Of a stretch of 64,000 nt of DNA, positions 44,009 to 53,915 are shown piece after piece. The notes under the pieces are model-generated. The model was not told the origin of the DNA, ran no database searches, and worked only from the letters and a program-made list of their open reading frames with translations. The translations under genes and the position numbers were made by a program. This DNA comes from Pseudidiomarina aestuarii (lineage in GTDB: Bacteria; Pseudomonadota; Gammaproteobacteria; Enterobacterales; Alteromonadaceae), in NCBI RefSeq assembly GCF_003987355.1, contig NZ_PIPR01000001.1:1488001-1552000 (forward strand), in the 5' to 3' direction. The stretch's first letter is position 1; each line of letters starts with the position of its first letter.

Positions 44009-44041
44009 AAAGGGCCAGTAGCGGTTGGCTACTGGCCCTTT
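44009..44041 (-). terminator. Terminator of the S9 peptidase gene
   Basis: Stem aaagggccagtagc (44009-44022) with gctactggcccttt (44028-44041): 14 perfect pairs and a 5-nt loop, 11 bases after the peptidase stop. The stem words CCAGTAGC and GCTACTGG resemble the heptamer array units. The T tract on the minus strand is short. Confidence 0.75.
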
Positions 44042-44052
44042 GCGACTAGCGT

Positions 44053-46476
44053 TTACTCGGCGTTTTTCACAAACTCGTCCAGCCAGTTGGTTTGCTCCCA
44101 CAGCATGTGCAATACCGACTCGCGAGCACGGTAACCGTGTGACTCAAATGGCAACATCACCAATCGTGTCGTGCCACCTAAGCCTTTAACGGCTTGATAC
44201 AAACGCTCAGACTGCATTGGGAAAGTACCTGAGTTGTTGTCATTGGCGCCGTGAATCATCAGTAACGGCTCATTGATTTTGTGCGCATGGAAGAACGGTG
44301 ACATTTGCACGTACAGGTCAGGGTCATCCCAAACGGTGCGTTCTTCACGCTGAAAACCAAAAGGCGTCAAGCTGCGGTTATATGCACCACTACGCGCAAT
44401 ACCGGCAGTAAATAAATCACTGTGCGCCAGCATATTGGCAGTCATAAAGGCACCATACGAATGGCCTCCGAGTGCGACTCGCGCCGGATCGGTCACACCC
44501 CGGTCTACACCTGCTTTAATAGCGGCTTTACCGTTCATGACCAATTGCTCGATAAAGGTGTCGTTCGGTTTCGCATCGCCCTCACCGACAATCGGCATGG
44601 TGGCGCTATCAAGTACCGCATACCCTTGAGTTGCTAAATATTGCGGTGCCCAGTAGCTAATCCGCACAAATTCGTATGGCGAACCAGAAATCTGCGCAGC
44701 TGCCGCTGAACTCTTGTACTCACGCGGATAGGCCCAAACAATCGTCGGCAGCGGCCCATCGGTTTCAGGGTTGTAGCCAGCAGGTAGATACATCTCCGCT
44801 GACATCGCTAGGCCGTCTTCGCGCTCATACGTGATCAATTCACGCGTAATACCGAGTGTATGTGGCATTGGATGCGGAGTATCAGTCAGCGCCACGAGAT
44901 TATTGTCGTCCACATCACGCACAAAGAAATCAGCTGGGTCATTCACGCCTTCACGCTGAGTCAGGAAAGTCAGTTCCGTCGGATCGAGCAATGCGCGTGG
45001 CGACTCATAATATGGCGCTTCACTGCGCCATAACCGCTCCGCTTCACCGGTACTCAGTGTGTAGCGATCGATAAATGGGCGATCTCCCTCAGCGGAAGCC
45101 CCGTTGCCACTGAGTAGCATTGCGCCATCATCTAAGTAAAGAAGCCGGCGACCATCTTCTTGCACGGTAAAGGGTGTACCTGGATCGTTGTAGCGGTCTT
45201 CCCACGAGCGTTCCCAAACGAGTTGAGTCTCACGCTGACCGGTCGCATCCACTAACCATAATTTCTCATCACGATCTGCCCACCAACGTTCCCAAATCAA
45301 CACATGTTCAGCATCGGCAGCCAACAAACGACCATAGCGCTTGGTTAAGTCAGCGAGCTTCTGTGGCTCTTCGGTAAATGGCGCGGCCTGTTGGAATACT
45401 TGATCGCGAATCTCTGCCTCCACGGCTGGGTCACCTTGGTCGGTTGCTTGCGCCCACACTAATGTTGCATCAGCATCGTTCCGCCAGCTAACATCGCGAC
45501 GACCTTGCACTACCGCATCAAAAGCAATTGGTAGGTTATCGGCAAGCGGCTGCTCGACCACGGTGTAAACAACTTCACCTTGTTGATTCCAGACGCGGGT
45601 GGTTTGCGGAAAACGATAATGGGGCACGGCATAAGAGTATGGCCGTTCAATCACCGAGGTCAGCAAAAACTCATCATTCGGAGACAGACTGAGACCATTA
45701 TAAATAGCCGGTTCACCTAACACGCGTTCATCACCATTGAGACCGAAATAAGTCACACGGCTGGTGAAGTAATAATCAAACAAGGACTCATCATATTTGT
45801 TTTGAAGTAAATCTTGGTAGGTCCGGCCCGGCGCTGTGCGTCCACGACTTTCGGTAATGACTGGACCACTTGGTACGACTGCCGCTTCGGGTTTCGTTAG
45901 CCCAGAAGCAACGGTATAGCTATACAGACCAGCACTATCATGACGCCATTCTAACCGCGCACCCCACACTGCATTCAGCGGTGTGCTTGACCATAGGCTG
46001 GCTTCGGCTTTGCGCACATCAACCAACCACAATTGCACTTGATCCAGCTCTTGCTGCGCTACCGCAATGTAATTTCCATCCGGCGACCATGCGGCACCCA
46101 AAGCCTTGAGATCATCCGGCAACCCAGAGATAACTCGGCTATCACCACTGGCTACATCGACAAGTTTTACATCGCTAATGTATCGCGCTTGGCTGACGGT
46201 GTAGTTGGCGGGGTTGATTCGACGTCCAGCAAGTTTGATTTCTTCGGCTGCCAAATCATAAATGTCCGGTAGCGCTGGATAGCCAGTAACTAGCAACAGC
46301 GAACCATCCGGGCTCAAACTCCCACCGGGTGATGGCGCTGCATCGACAATATCAATGATCTCTTGCGCCGGCTCTTGATAGTCGATTTTAACTGGGTTTG
46401 CTGCGCTCAAACTTGACGCTAAGCCAACCGTAAGGGTTGCCGCACAAAGGGTCGCGACTTTGAAAAAAGATTGCAT
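44053..46476 (-). CDS. Exported S9 family serine peptidase (prolyl-oligopeptidase type)
   Basis: 807 residues with a signal peptide (about 1-26). A long beta-propeller region (about 40-530) precedes the alpha/beta hydrolase domain. The catalytic Ser is in LGGHSYGAFMTANML (about 675), the Asp in IHGANDNN and the His in FESHGYR. The arrangement resembles the glutamyl-endopeptidase-like branch of S9, but the bond specificity is inferred. It probably degrades peptides in the periplasm. It lies between ompR and an aidB-like gene, where related genomes have ompR next to greB. Confidence 0.9.
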   Translation of the reverse strand: MQSFFKVATLCAATLTVGLASSLSAANPVKIDYQEPAQEIIDIVDAAPSPGGSLSPDGSLLLVTGYPALPDIYDLAAEEIKLAGRRINPANYTVSQARYISDVKLVDVASGDSRVISGLPDDLKALGAAWSPDGNYIAVAQQELDQVQLWLVDVRKAEASLWSSTPLNAVWGARLEWRHDSAGLYSYTVASGLTKPEAAVVPSGPVITESRGRTAPGRTYQDLLQNKYDESLFDYYFTSRVTYFGLNGDERVLGEPAIYNGLSLSPNDEFLLTSVIERPYSYAVPHYRFPQTTRVWNQQGEVVYTVVEQPLADNLPIAFDAVVQGRRDVSWRNDADATLVWAQATDQGDPAVEAEIRDQVFQQAAPFTEEPQKLADLTKRYGRLLAADAEHVLIWERWWADRDEKLWLVDATGQRETQLVWERSWEDRYNDPGTPFTVQEDGRRLLYLDDGAMLLSGNGASAEGDRPFIDRYTLSTGEAERLWRSEAPYYESPRALLDPTELTFLTQREGVNDPADFFVRDVDDNNLVALTDTPHPMPHTLGITRELITYEREDGLAMSAEMYLPAGYNPETDGPLPTIVWAYPREYKSSAAAAQISGSPYEFVRISYWAPQYLATQGYAVLDSATMPIVGEGDAKPNDTFIEQLVMNGKAAIKAGVDRGVTDPARVALGGHSYGAFMTANMLAHSDLFTAGIARSGAYNRSLTPFGFQREERTVWDDPDLYVQMSPFFHAHKINEPLLMIHGANDNNSGTFPMQSERLYQAVKGLGGTTRLVMLPFESHGYRARESVLHMLWEQTNWLDEFVKNAE

Positions 46477-46511
46477 GACCTTGTTATCCTCTGCTGATGT
46501 TGATCAACAAC

Positions 46512-48164
46512 TTATCCCGTTGAAAAGCAGCGATCAATGATGGCTTGTCTATTTATTCCGATAGGTAACGTACCATAATTCAGTCCCCAATCGGTTCCTA
46601 AACGACTGACACAGAACGCATCAGCGATGGCGTTCGGCGCATGTTGTTGCAGTAGTGCCCCTTGTAGCGTCACCGCCAGTTGATCAACAATTCGACGTGC
46701 TTGTCCTTGCCGTTCCTCCACTTCGTAGCGCTGACTAAACCAATTTTTTAATTGTTTTATGGACGTATCTAACCCACTATTCGCACCTTCAGCACGCGCG
46801 ACTTCAGCAAAATAAGCCTCAAGTGTTTCAGGTTGCTTTTCAATGGCGCGTAACACATCCAAGCATTGGATATTGCCACTTCCTTCCCAAATAGCGTTGA
46901 TAGGCGCTTCACGATAGAGACGCGGCATGATGCAGTTTTCCATAACGCCATTCCCACCCAGACACTCCATAGCCTCGTAAGCATGCTGCGGTGTACGTTT
47001 GCAAATCCAGTACTTACCTATTGCCACGGCTAACCGAGCAAGCAACTGTTCATGCGTTTGCTCTTGATGATCCATCGCACGTGCCATCCGCATGGTTAGA
47101 GTTAATGCAGCTTCGCTCTCCAGCGCTAGATCAGCGAGCACATTACTCATCAAGGGTTGCTCAACCAGTGTTCTACCGAACGCTCGCCGATGCTGACAAT
47201 GGTGGACAGCTTGCACTACAGCTTGGCGCATTCCCGCTGCTGAACCTATCATGCAATCAAAGCGGGTCATCGCCACCATCTCGATGATGGTGCGTACCCC
47301 TTTGCCCTCGGCACCAATCAACCAGCCTTGGGCGCCGCGTAACTCGACTTCACTAGACGCATTCGCGACATTCCCCATTTTGTCTTTCAAGCGCACCAAT
47401 TCGAGGGGGTTTTTGGTTCCATCCGGACGCCAACGTGGTACCAAGAAGCAACTCAATCCAACATTGGTTTGAGCCAACATTAAAAATGCATCGCACATGG
47501 GCGCTGACAAAAACCACTTATGTCCGACCAACTCATAAAGCTCCCCAGACCCTGCTGATCCAATCGCTTTAGCGATCGTGGTATTCGCACGAACATCCGA
47601 GCCACCTTGCTTTTCAGTCATTCCCATACCGAATGTGATCCCACGCTTCTGATTAGCTGGGATATCTCTTGGATCATACTCGTTGGTCAAAACACGAGGC
47701 AGCCACTCCGCCGCGACATTGGATTGCTGCTTTAGCGCCGGAACCACAGCAAAGGTCATAGTAATTGGGCAACCATGGGCCGCTTCAACTTGCGTATGCA
47801 GATAATACTTTGCTGCTCGTGCCACATGCGCACCCAATTGTGACTGTTGCCAAGGGCTCGCATGCAAGCCTTCCGCGATCGCCGTTTGCATCAGTTGATG
47901 ATAGGCCGGATGAAACTCAACTTTATCGACTCGATGACCAAAACGATCATGCGTATGCAACTGCGGTTTATGCGCATTGGCCTGATACCCGAGCGCAATG
48001 CTCGCGGCGCTGCCCGTTACTGCGCCAAATCGTTCCACATCGGCTCGCGCCCAACTTGCGCCCTCGCGCTGCAAGGCATCTTGCAGTGCTTGATCTCGTA
48101 AGAAGCTGTTGTAGTCTTCCAGCTCCGGCGCTTGGTTCATTACCTCATGCGTTTGAAACTTCAT
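46512..48164 (-). CDS. aidB: AidB-like acyl-CoA dehydrogenase
   Basis: 550 residues from ATG at 48164, with AGGT a few bases upstream. It follows E. coli AidB through its length, with GMGMTEKQGGSDVRANTT, GHKWFLSAPMCDAFL, MTRFDCMIGSAAGMR and the FAD/substrate segment PINAIWEGSGNIQCLDVLRA. AidB is a DNA-binding flavoprotein of the adaptive response to alkylation. A plain isovaleryl-CoA-type dehydrogenase is the alternative. No ada gene is nearby. It is divergent from the flavin reductase gene, about 100 bp away. Confidence 0.88.
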   Translation of the reverse strand: MKFQTHEVMNQAPELEDYNSFLRDQALQDALQREGASWARADVERFGAVTGSAASIALGYQANAHKPQLHTHDRFGHRVDKVEFHPAYHQLMQTAIAEGLHASPWQQSQLGAHVARAAKYYLHTQVEAAHGCPITMTFAVVPALKQQSNVAAEWLPRVLTNEYDPRDIPANQKRGITFGMGMTEKQGGSDVRANTTIAKAIGSAGSGELYELVGHKWFLSAPMCDAFLMLAQTNVGLSCFLVPRWRPDGTKNPLELVRLKDKMGNVANASSEVELRGAQGWLIGAEGKGVRTIIEMVAMTRFDCMIGSAAGMRQAVVQAVHHCQHRRAFGRTLVEQPLMSNVLADLALESEAALTLTMRMARAMDHQEQTHEQLLARLAVAIGKYWICKRTPQHAYEAMECLGGNGVMENCIMPRLYREAPINAIWEGSGNIQCLDVLRAIEKQPETLEAYFAEVARAEGANSGLDTSIKQLKNWFSQRYEVEERQGQARRIVDQLAVTLQGALLQQHAPNAIADAFCVSRLGTDWGLNYGTLPIGINRQAIIDRCFSTG

Positions 48165-48267
48165 CGCGTACCTACCTTCGTTGTGTAGCATTGATCATCT
48201 GCTATCAAATCCACGTATCCATCAGCTCTAACTACCACACTCATACCATAACGCGAGTTCATGAGAC

Positions 48268-48885
48268 ATGACACAGACACTACATCGTGCCGACATTGAT
48301 GCTATGCCATCACGGTATCGCGCTCAGTTCATTAATAGTCTATCTGGATTTAAAAGCGCCAATTTGATTGGTACTGCGGATGCGGATGGTTCAACCAACT
48401 TGGCTATGCTGAGTTCGGTGGTGCATCTGGGTGCGAATCCTCCACTATTTGCGCACGTAACGCGACCCACGACCGTGGCTCGGCACAGCTTGGATAATCT
48501 GCAAGCCACTGGGGTATATACATATAACCATGTCAGCCCGAAAATGTTGCCTGCAGCCCATCAAGCTGCGGCTAAATACCCTCGCGATGTGTCGGAGTTC
48601 GACGCCGTCGGCCTCACAGCTAGCTATGTCGACAAGTTCGCCGCGCCCTTCGTGGCTGAGAGCGAATTGAGCATTGGCATGCGATTGGTCGAGGTACTCC
48701 CTATCAAACACAATGGTACTTTGTTGGTAATCGGCGAAATTGCCTGGGTTCGCTGTCCGCAAAAAGTCATCGAAGCCGATGGATATGTGGATATTGCCGA
48801 ACTGGATGCAGTGGCCATTAGCGGCTTAGACAGTTATCACCCAGTCCTATCGGGCACACGTTACGGCTATCCTGAGCCGGATTAA
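48268..48885 (+). CDS. Flavin reductase family protein (FMN-binding split barrel)
   Basis: 205 residues with the flavin-reductase-like split barrel: SGFKSANLIGTADADGSTNLA near the start, then PPLFAHVTRPTTVARHS and TYNHVSPKMLP. Such proteins bind FMN and reduce flavin, or serve as partners of monooxygenases. The specific role is unknown. It is divergent from the aidB-like gene, a flavoprotein, so a shared control region is likely, but joint action is only inference. Confidence 0.82.
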   Translation: MTQTLHRADIDAMPSRYRAQFINSLSGFKSANLIGTADADGSTNLAMLSSVVHLGANPPLFAHVTRPTTVARHSLDNLQATGVYTYNHVSPKMLPAAHQAAAKYPRDVSEFDAVGLTASYVDKFAAPFVAESELSIGMRLVEVLPIKHNGTLLVIGEIAWVRCPQKVIEADGYVDIAELDAVAISGLDSYHPVLSGTRYGYPEPD

Positions 48886-48955
48886 GCCTATTCAAGTTTG
48901 GGCATCCTCAGTACACTAATGCGCTCTATCGTTTCGGGGTATTGTTCAAGTTGCT

Positions 48956-49438
48956 ATGAGAACCAATTTAATCACACGAGCAGGCTACCTGCAGTTGCAA
49001 CAAGAGCTTGATCAACTGTGGCGCGTTGACCGCCGTGAGACCACTGAGAAGGTGGCTTGGGCGGCCAGTTTAGGCGATCGCAGTGAAAACGCAGACTATA
49101 AATACAACAAGCAGAAGCTGCGACAAATTGACAAGCGCATACGCTTTTTGCGCAAGCGCCTAGAAGATTTGAAGATTGTCGATTATGCACCGCAGCAAGA
49201 AGGCAAAGTCTTCTTTGGTGCGCAAGTAACCATTGAAAATGATGCGGGTGATACGCGTACGTTTCGGATTGTTGGGCCTGATGAGATTTATGGCCGTAAC
49301 GATGTTATCTCCATTGACGCGCCGATGGCACGGGCCTGTTTAGGCAAAGCAGTCGACGACGAGGTGGCGGTGCCAACGCCAACAGGGATCAAACAATGGT
49401 ATGTGGTCGCCATCCATTACCTCGACTCAACGGCTTGA
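48956..49438 (+). CDS. greB: Transcript cleavage factor GreB
   Basis: 160 residues. The N-terminal coiled coil enters the RNA polymerase secondary channel, with the acidic tip in LGDRSENADYKYNK. The C-terminal FKBP-like domain has GKVFFGAQVTIEN and IDAPMARACLGKAVDDEV. The length and the basic region fit GreB rather than GreA. It restarts backtracked polymerase. It is followed by tex, the same pair as in E. coli. Confidence 0.96.
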   Translation: MRTNLITRAGYLQLQQELDQLWRVDRRETTEKVAWAASLGDRSENADYKYNKQKLRQIDKRIRFLRKRLEDLKIVDYAPQQEGKVFFGAQVTIENDAGDTRTFRIVGPDEIYGRNDVISIDAPMARACLGKAVDDEVAVPTPTGIKQWYVVAIHYLDSTA

Positions 49439-49554
49439 CCGGTCCTAATCCTCCAACCTGGGTAAAGTTTTTCATAGCATGACTTCGCTTCATCGCAGAG
49501 GCTGATATACTTGTGCCCACTTTTTTGGGTATGAGACTAGGCGAGAGAGAAGTT

Positions 49555-51885
49555 ATGAGCTGGATTACACAGCAAATCGCAACAGAATTATCGGTACAAC
49601 CACAACAAGTACAAGCGGTTGTTGCGCTGCTCGACGACGGTTCTACGGTGCCATTTATTGCCCGTTATCGAAAAGAAGCCACCGGCGGCCTCGACGACAC
49701 ACAGTTACGGAATCTGGCACAACGCCTTACCTATTTGCGCGAGTTAGATGATCGCCGCCAGGTGATCTTGGCCAGTATCAAAGACCAAGGGAAACTATCC
49801 GACGACCTGAGAGATGCGATTCTCACCACCCAATCGAAAACCGAACTAGAAGACTTATACCTCCCCTTTAAACCAAAACGTCGCACGAAAGGCCAAATTG
49901 CGATTGAGGCGGGACTCGAGCCGTTAGCCGATAGGTTACTGGCAGAGCCGACGACTGACCCAGAAGCAGCTGCTGCAGAATTCATTAACGTTGATGCGGG
50001 CTTTGCTGACACCAAAGCGGTGTTAGAGGGTGCACGCTTCATCCTGATGGAGAAGTTCGCCGAAAATGCTGCATTATTGAAGAAAATACGGGAATATTTG
50101 TGGAATAACGCCGAAGTTACCAGCACAGTTGCAACCGGTAAAGAGGTGGAAGGCGCAAAGTATCGCGATTATTTTGAGTTCAGCGAGGCGGTTAAAAAGA
50201 TTCCTTCACATCGCGCGCTCGCACTATTCCGTGGACGCAATGAGGGTATCTTGCAGCTCAAGCTGAATCCAGACCCACAACAAGACGACCCGAAAGCGCG
50301 CAGTTACGGTGAACAGTTGATTGCCGCTCACTTGTCTATTCAAGACAGTGGCCGCGCCGCTGATGCATGGCTACAACAAACCGTGGCATGGACATGGCGC
50401 ATCAAGATATTGCTGCATATGGAAACCGAGTTATTCGCCAGTATTCGGGAACGTGCCGAAACTGATGCGATTCAGATTTTTGCGAATAATCTAAAAGACC
50501 TCATGATGGCGGCACCTGCAGGTGCCAAAGTCACGATGGGACTGGATCCAGGTGTTCGCACAGGCATTAAAGTTGCAGTCGTCGATAATACCGGTAAAGT
50601 GCTGGGCACCAACACGGTATTCCCATTCCAGCCACAGAACCAAGTCGATAAATCAATGCGCACGCTAGCGGGCATGTGCAAGCAACATAAGGTTGAGCTG
50701 ATTTCGATTGGTAACGGCACCTATTCACGTGAAACCGACAAACTGGTCGCTGAAATGCTAAAGGCGAATCCAGATATTAAAGCGAGCAAGGTCATCGTTA
50801 ATGAAGCGGGGGCCTCGGTTTACTCGGCTTCTGAGTTAGCAGCACAAGAATTCCCTGATTTAGACGTCTCCTTGCGCGGTGCCGTGTCTATCGCCCGTCG
50901 TCTGCAAGATCCGCTCGCCGAACTCGTGAAAATTGAACCGAAGTCCATTGGTGTAGGCCAGTATCAGCATGACGTGAGTCAAGCGCAACTGGCGCAAAGT
51001 CTCGATGCGGTCGTCGAAGACTGTGTAAACGCCGTTGGCGTTGATCTGAACACAGCTTCAGTTGCATTGCTTGCTCGGGTTGCTGGTTTAACTCGGACGA
51101 TGGCGCAAAATATCGTCGCCCATCGTGATACCAATGGTCGATTTGCTACTCGTCAGCAATTATTGAAAGTGGCACGCATGGGGCCAAAGTCATTCGAGCA
51201 AGCGGCAGGTTTCTTACGGATTATGCATGGTGATACACCCTTAGATGCGTCGGCGGTGCACCCTGAAGCTTACCCTGTGGTTGAACGGATTGCGCAGCAA
51301 GCGAACAAGCAGGTTGCCGAACTGATTGGCGATTCAAGTTTTCTTAAGCAATTGCGCGCTGAAGACTACACCGATGACCAATTTGGCTTGCCAACGGTTC
51401 AAGATATCTTGCGCGAACTCGACAAACCCGGTCGCGACCCGCGCCCAGAGTTTAAAACAGCCTCATTTAAAGAAGACGTCGATACCATGGCTGACCTGAA
51501 GCCTGGCATGACTCTCGAGGGTGTTGTGAGTAACGTCGCAGCGTTTGGTGCGTTTGTGGATATTGGTGTGCATCAAGATGGTTTGGTTCATGTCTCGGCA
51601 TTGTCTGATAAATTCATCTCAGACCCGCGCGAAGTGGTAAAGGCAGGAGATATCGTCAAAGTCAAAGTGTTGGAAGTTGATTTGCCGCGCAAACGTATCG
51701 GCTTGACGATGCGGTTAACTGATGAAGTTCCTGCGGCAACTGGAGCGCCAGCAGCTCGAGCTGAGAAGCGCTCGAGTTCGCCAGCGCAACACAAACAAAA
51801 GCCGGCAACGAAGCCGGCTCCAGCCGCAAATTCTGCAATGGGTTCTGCCTTTGCAGATGCCTTTGCGAAAGCGAAGAAGTCATAA
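49555..51885 (+). CDS. tex: RNA-binding transcription accessory protein Tex
   Basis: 776 residues from ATG at 49555, where [12 protein letters not shown] matches the family; an upstream GTG gives a non-matching leader. The domains are an N-terminal helical region, a YqgF/RNase H-like domain ([17 protein letters not shown], about 330), a helix-hairpin-helix unit ([17 protein letters not shown]) and a C-terminal S1 domain (about 640-715). A Lys/Ala-rich tail follows. Tex is a conserved nucleic-acid-binding protein linked to transcription. Confidence 0.95.
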   Translation: MSWITQQIATELSVQPQQVQAVVALLDDGSTVPFIARYRKEATGGLDDTQLRNLAQRLTYLRELDDRRQVILASIKDQGKLSDDLRDAILTTQSKTELEDLYLPFKPKRRTKGQIAIEAGLEPLADRLLAEPTTDPEAAAAEFINVDAGFADTKAVLEGARFILMEKFAENAALLKKIREYLWNNAEVTSTVATGKEVEGAKYRDYFEFSEAVKKIPSHRALALFRGRNEGILQLKLNPDPQQDDPKARSYGEQLIAAHLSIQDSGRAADAWLQQTVAWTWRIKILLHMETELFASIRERAETDAIQIFANNLKDLMMAAPAGAKVTMGLDPGVRTGIKVAVVDNTGKVLGTNTVFPFQPQNQVDKSMRTLAGMCKQHKVELISIGNGTYSRETDKLVAEMLKANPDIKASKVIVNEAGASVYSASELAAQEFPDLDVSLRGAVSIARRLQDPLAELVKIEPKSIGVGQYQHDVSQAQLAQSLDAVVEDCVNAVGVDLNTASVALLARVAGLTRTMAQNIVAHRDTNGRFATRQQLLKVARMGPKSFEQAAGFLRIMHGDTPLDASAVHPEAYPVVERIAQQANKQVAELIGDSSFLKQLRAEDYTDDQFGLPTVQDILRELDKPGRDPRPEFKTASFKEDVDTMADLKPGMTLEGVVSNVAAFGAFVDIGVHQDGLVHVSALSDKFISDPREVVKAGDIVKVKVLEVDLPRKRIGLTMRLTDEVPAATGAPAARAEKRSSSPAQHKQKPATKPAPAANSAMGSAFADAFAKAKKS

Positions 51886-51913
51886 CCGACTTCTTCGCTT
51901 CTTCAATCAAATG

Positions 51914-53080
51914 TTACGCGATTGAGCGTTGCTGCATCACGGTTTGCATTAAGCGTCGAAATTCACGCTTGTGCGTCTGCAACGCTTCACGCATTTCAAT
52001 GACTTTTTGCTGCAGTTCGGCCAAAGTGATCAAATGCATTTGATCAGCCAGCGCTTTCGCTTTGGTATCGAGCAACTGCTTGCGCGCTTGATAATACTCA
52101 CGCAACCGTAACATGAGTGCATCGTACTCTTCATGCAAACGTTCACGCGTGTTTTCACACGCAATTGGAGCTTTATCCTGTAACCGCTTAAATTGCATAG
52201 CCAATCGTGCTTTTTCAATTTGATAGCCGTTGGTGCGTTTTAAGTTCTTCGTTAAACCTAACCATGAGCAGCTCCGAATCAACCATTTGGTCGGATCGAA
52301 ATGCCACCACCGAATACCATTCCGATAGTCGGCTGAGAAAATGTGGTGATAGTTGTGATAGCCCTCACCGAAAGTCAAAAAGGCTAAAAAGCCGTTGTCA
52401 CGCGCAGTGTTGCGATCGGTATAAGTTTGCTTACCCCAAATATGCGCCAGCGAGTTAATGAAGAACGTCGTATGATGGTTAATCACCAAGCGGGCAAAAC
52501 CAACTAATAAGACTGCTCCCCAAACATCACCCAGCATAAAGCCAATGGCAATTGGCCAGCCAATAGTCGTGATTAGCGTGAGCAACAAATAATGACGGTG
52601 TTGCCACATCACAATAGGGTCTTGCTGAAGGTCTTTGACGTTATCGTAGTTGCTGTATTTTGATGCCTGATATTCACGCAGCATCCAACCAATATGCGAA
52701 TACCAAAAGCCGCGCTTCGCTGAATATGGGTCGTGGTCGTTGTCATCTACATGTTTGTGATGCTCACGGTGATCAGACGACCAATGCAGCGCACTGTTCT
52801 GTACTGCTAGCGCGCCGCCTAAAGCAAATAAAATGCGCAGCGACCAATGCGCGTCATAGGTTTTATGCGCCCATAAACGGTGGTAGCCGGCGGTGATCGA
52901 GATACCCGCGAACGCAATGGTTCCAAGTAGCGCAACAATCATACCGGTAGAAAAACCATACGTGATGCCATACCAAGGCACACCAATTGCAGAAATTGCA
53001 AAAGTAATGGCAAAAACTAAGGTGTTTAACCAAATAATCGGGGGCTTACCAGACGTTTCTGGCGCAGATGACACAGACAT
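51914..53080 (-). CDS. Acyl-CoA/fatty acid delta-9 desaturase
   Basis: 388 residues from ATG at 53080. Membrane segments and three His boxes (HRLWAH, HREHHKHVD, HNYHH) define the stearoyl-CoA desaturase-like di-iron enzymes. These introduce a double bond into saturated acyl chains with oxygen. The last 90 or so residues form a charged helical, probably coiled-coil, extension. The gene is divergent from fabR, with a FabR-type operator 54 bp before its start, so membrane unsaturation control is strongly suggested. The upstream ATG (53113) is less likely. Confidence 0.9.
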   Translation of the reverse strand: MSVSSAPETSGKPPIIWLNTLVFAITFAISAIGVPWYGITYGFSTGMIVALLGTIAFAGISITAGYHRLWAHKTYDAHWSLRILFALGGALAVQNSALHWSSDHREHHKHVDDNDHDPYSAKRGFWYSHIGWMLREYQASKYSNYDNVKDLQQDPIVMWQHRHYLLLTLITTIGWPIAIGFMLGDVWGAVLLVGFARLVINHHTTFFINSLAHIWGKQTYTDRNTARDNGFLAFLTFGEGYHNYHHIFSADYRNGIRWWHFDPTKWLIRSCSWLGLTKNLKRTNGYQIEKARLAMQFKRLQDKAPIACENTRERLHEEYDALMLRLREYYQARKQLLDTKAKALADQMHLITLAELQQKVIEMREALQTHKREFRRLMQTVMQQRSIA

Positions 53081-53134
53081 AAAACCAACCACATAACTGA
53101 GAAAAAGAATCACGCACTGCTATCAATTTATTTT

Positions 53135-53152
53135 AGCGAACACGTGTACGCT
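53135..53152. promoter_or_regulatory. FabR-type operator between the desaturase gene and fabR
   Basis: AGCGAACACGTGTACGCT is an 18-base palindrome with one imperfect symmetric pair (positions 5 and 14), centred on ACACGTGT. It closely resembles, from memory, the FabR sites before fabA and fabB of E. coli (core AGCGTACA...TGTTAGCT). It is 54 bp from the desaturase start and 142 bp from the fabR start. Confidence 0.75.
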
Positions 53153-53294
53153 GAATGTACTTGGCTTCACCGCGAAAGTAAACCCAAAATGCGACGAATG
53201 GACTTCAAATTCGGTGTAGGTCACAGACTATTTGCAGCTCTGTAGTGAGACTGCAATAATGCACGCCAGTTCAACTCTTTACACAAGGCAGGCC

Positions 53295-53915
53295 ATGGCA
53301 GGTATCCGCGCGGCACAAAAGGAAAAAACTCGACGGGCATTGATTCAAGCAGCAATGAATCAGCTCAGTGCTGAGCATGGCTACGCGAGCTTGAGTTTGC
53401 GTGAAGTTGCACGCGAGGCAGGTATTGCCCCCACCTCCTTCTATCGCCACTTTCAAAATATGGACGAACTTGGTTTGACCTTGGTTGATGAGGGCGGGTT
53501 AGCGCTACGGCAGTTGTTACGGCAATCGCGGCAGCAAATCGCCAAAGGTGGCTCGATCATTCGCTCGTCGGTCATGACGTTTATGGCGTTTGTTGCGGAC
53601 CATCCAGCTATCTTTCGCCTATTACTGCAGGAAAAATCAGGCAACTCACGAGAGTTTCGTTTGGCTGTGCAGCGCGAAGTTGAACATTTTGCCGCTGAAT
53701 TAGTTGATTACTTAGTGGCTGAGCAGCAATTTTCACGTCAACTGGCAGACCTACAAGCCGACGCTATTGTTCGAATTGTTTTCAGTGCGGGTGCTGATGT
53801 TATTGATGCAAGCGATGACGAGCGGGAATGTATTACTGAGCGCACTATTCAGCAAGTGCGCCTGGTTGCCCGCGGCGCCGCGGCTACGCGCTCAGCGGCC
53901 ACATCCACAGAATAA
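53295..53915 (+). CDS. fabR: TetR-family fatty acid repressor FabR
   Basis: 206 residues from ATG at 53295, with AAGG six bases upstream. The start [20 protein letters not shown] aligns with E. coli FabR. The helix-turn-helix [20 protein letters not shown] is nearly identical to FabR, and the ligand domain keeps [19 protein letters not shown]. FabR senses the ratio of unsaturated to saturated acyl chains and represses unsaturated fatty acid genes. Here the divergent desaturase is the likely target. Its 3' end overlaps the convergent SLC13 gene by 32 bp. Confidence 0.93.
   Translation: MAGIRAAQKEKTRRALIQAAMNQLSAEHGYASLSLREVAREAGIAPTSFYRHFQNMDELGLTLVDEGGLALRQLLRQSRQQIAKGGSIIRSSVMTFMAFVADHPAIFRLLLQEKSGNSREFRLAVQREVEHFAAELVDYLVAEQQFSRQLADLQADAIVRIVFSAGADVIDASDDERECITERTIQQVRLVARGAAATRSAATSTE

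Noticed and set aside
46512..48885. Horizontally acquired defence or mobile island between ompR and greB
   Set aside because: No integrase, transposase, tRNA target site or composition break is visible; the genes are ordinary chromosomal families.
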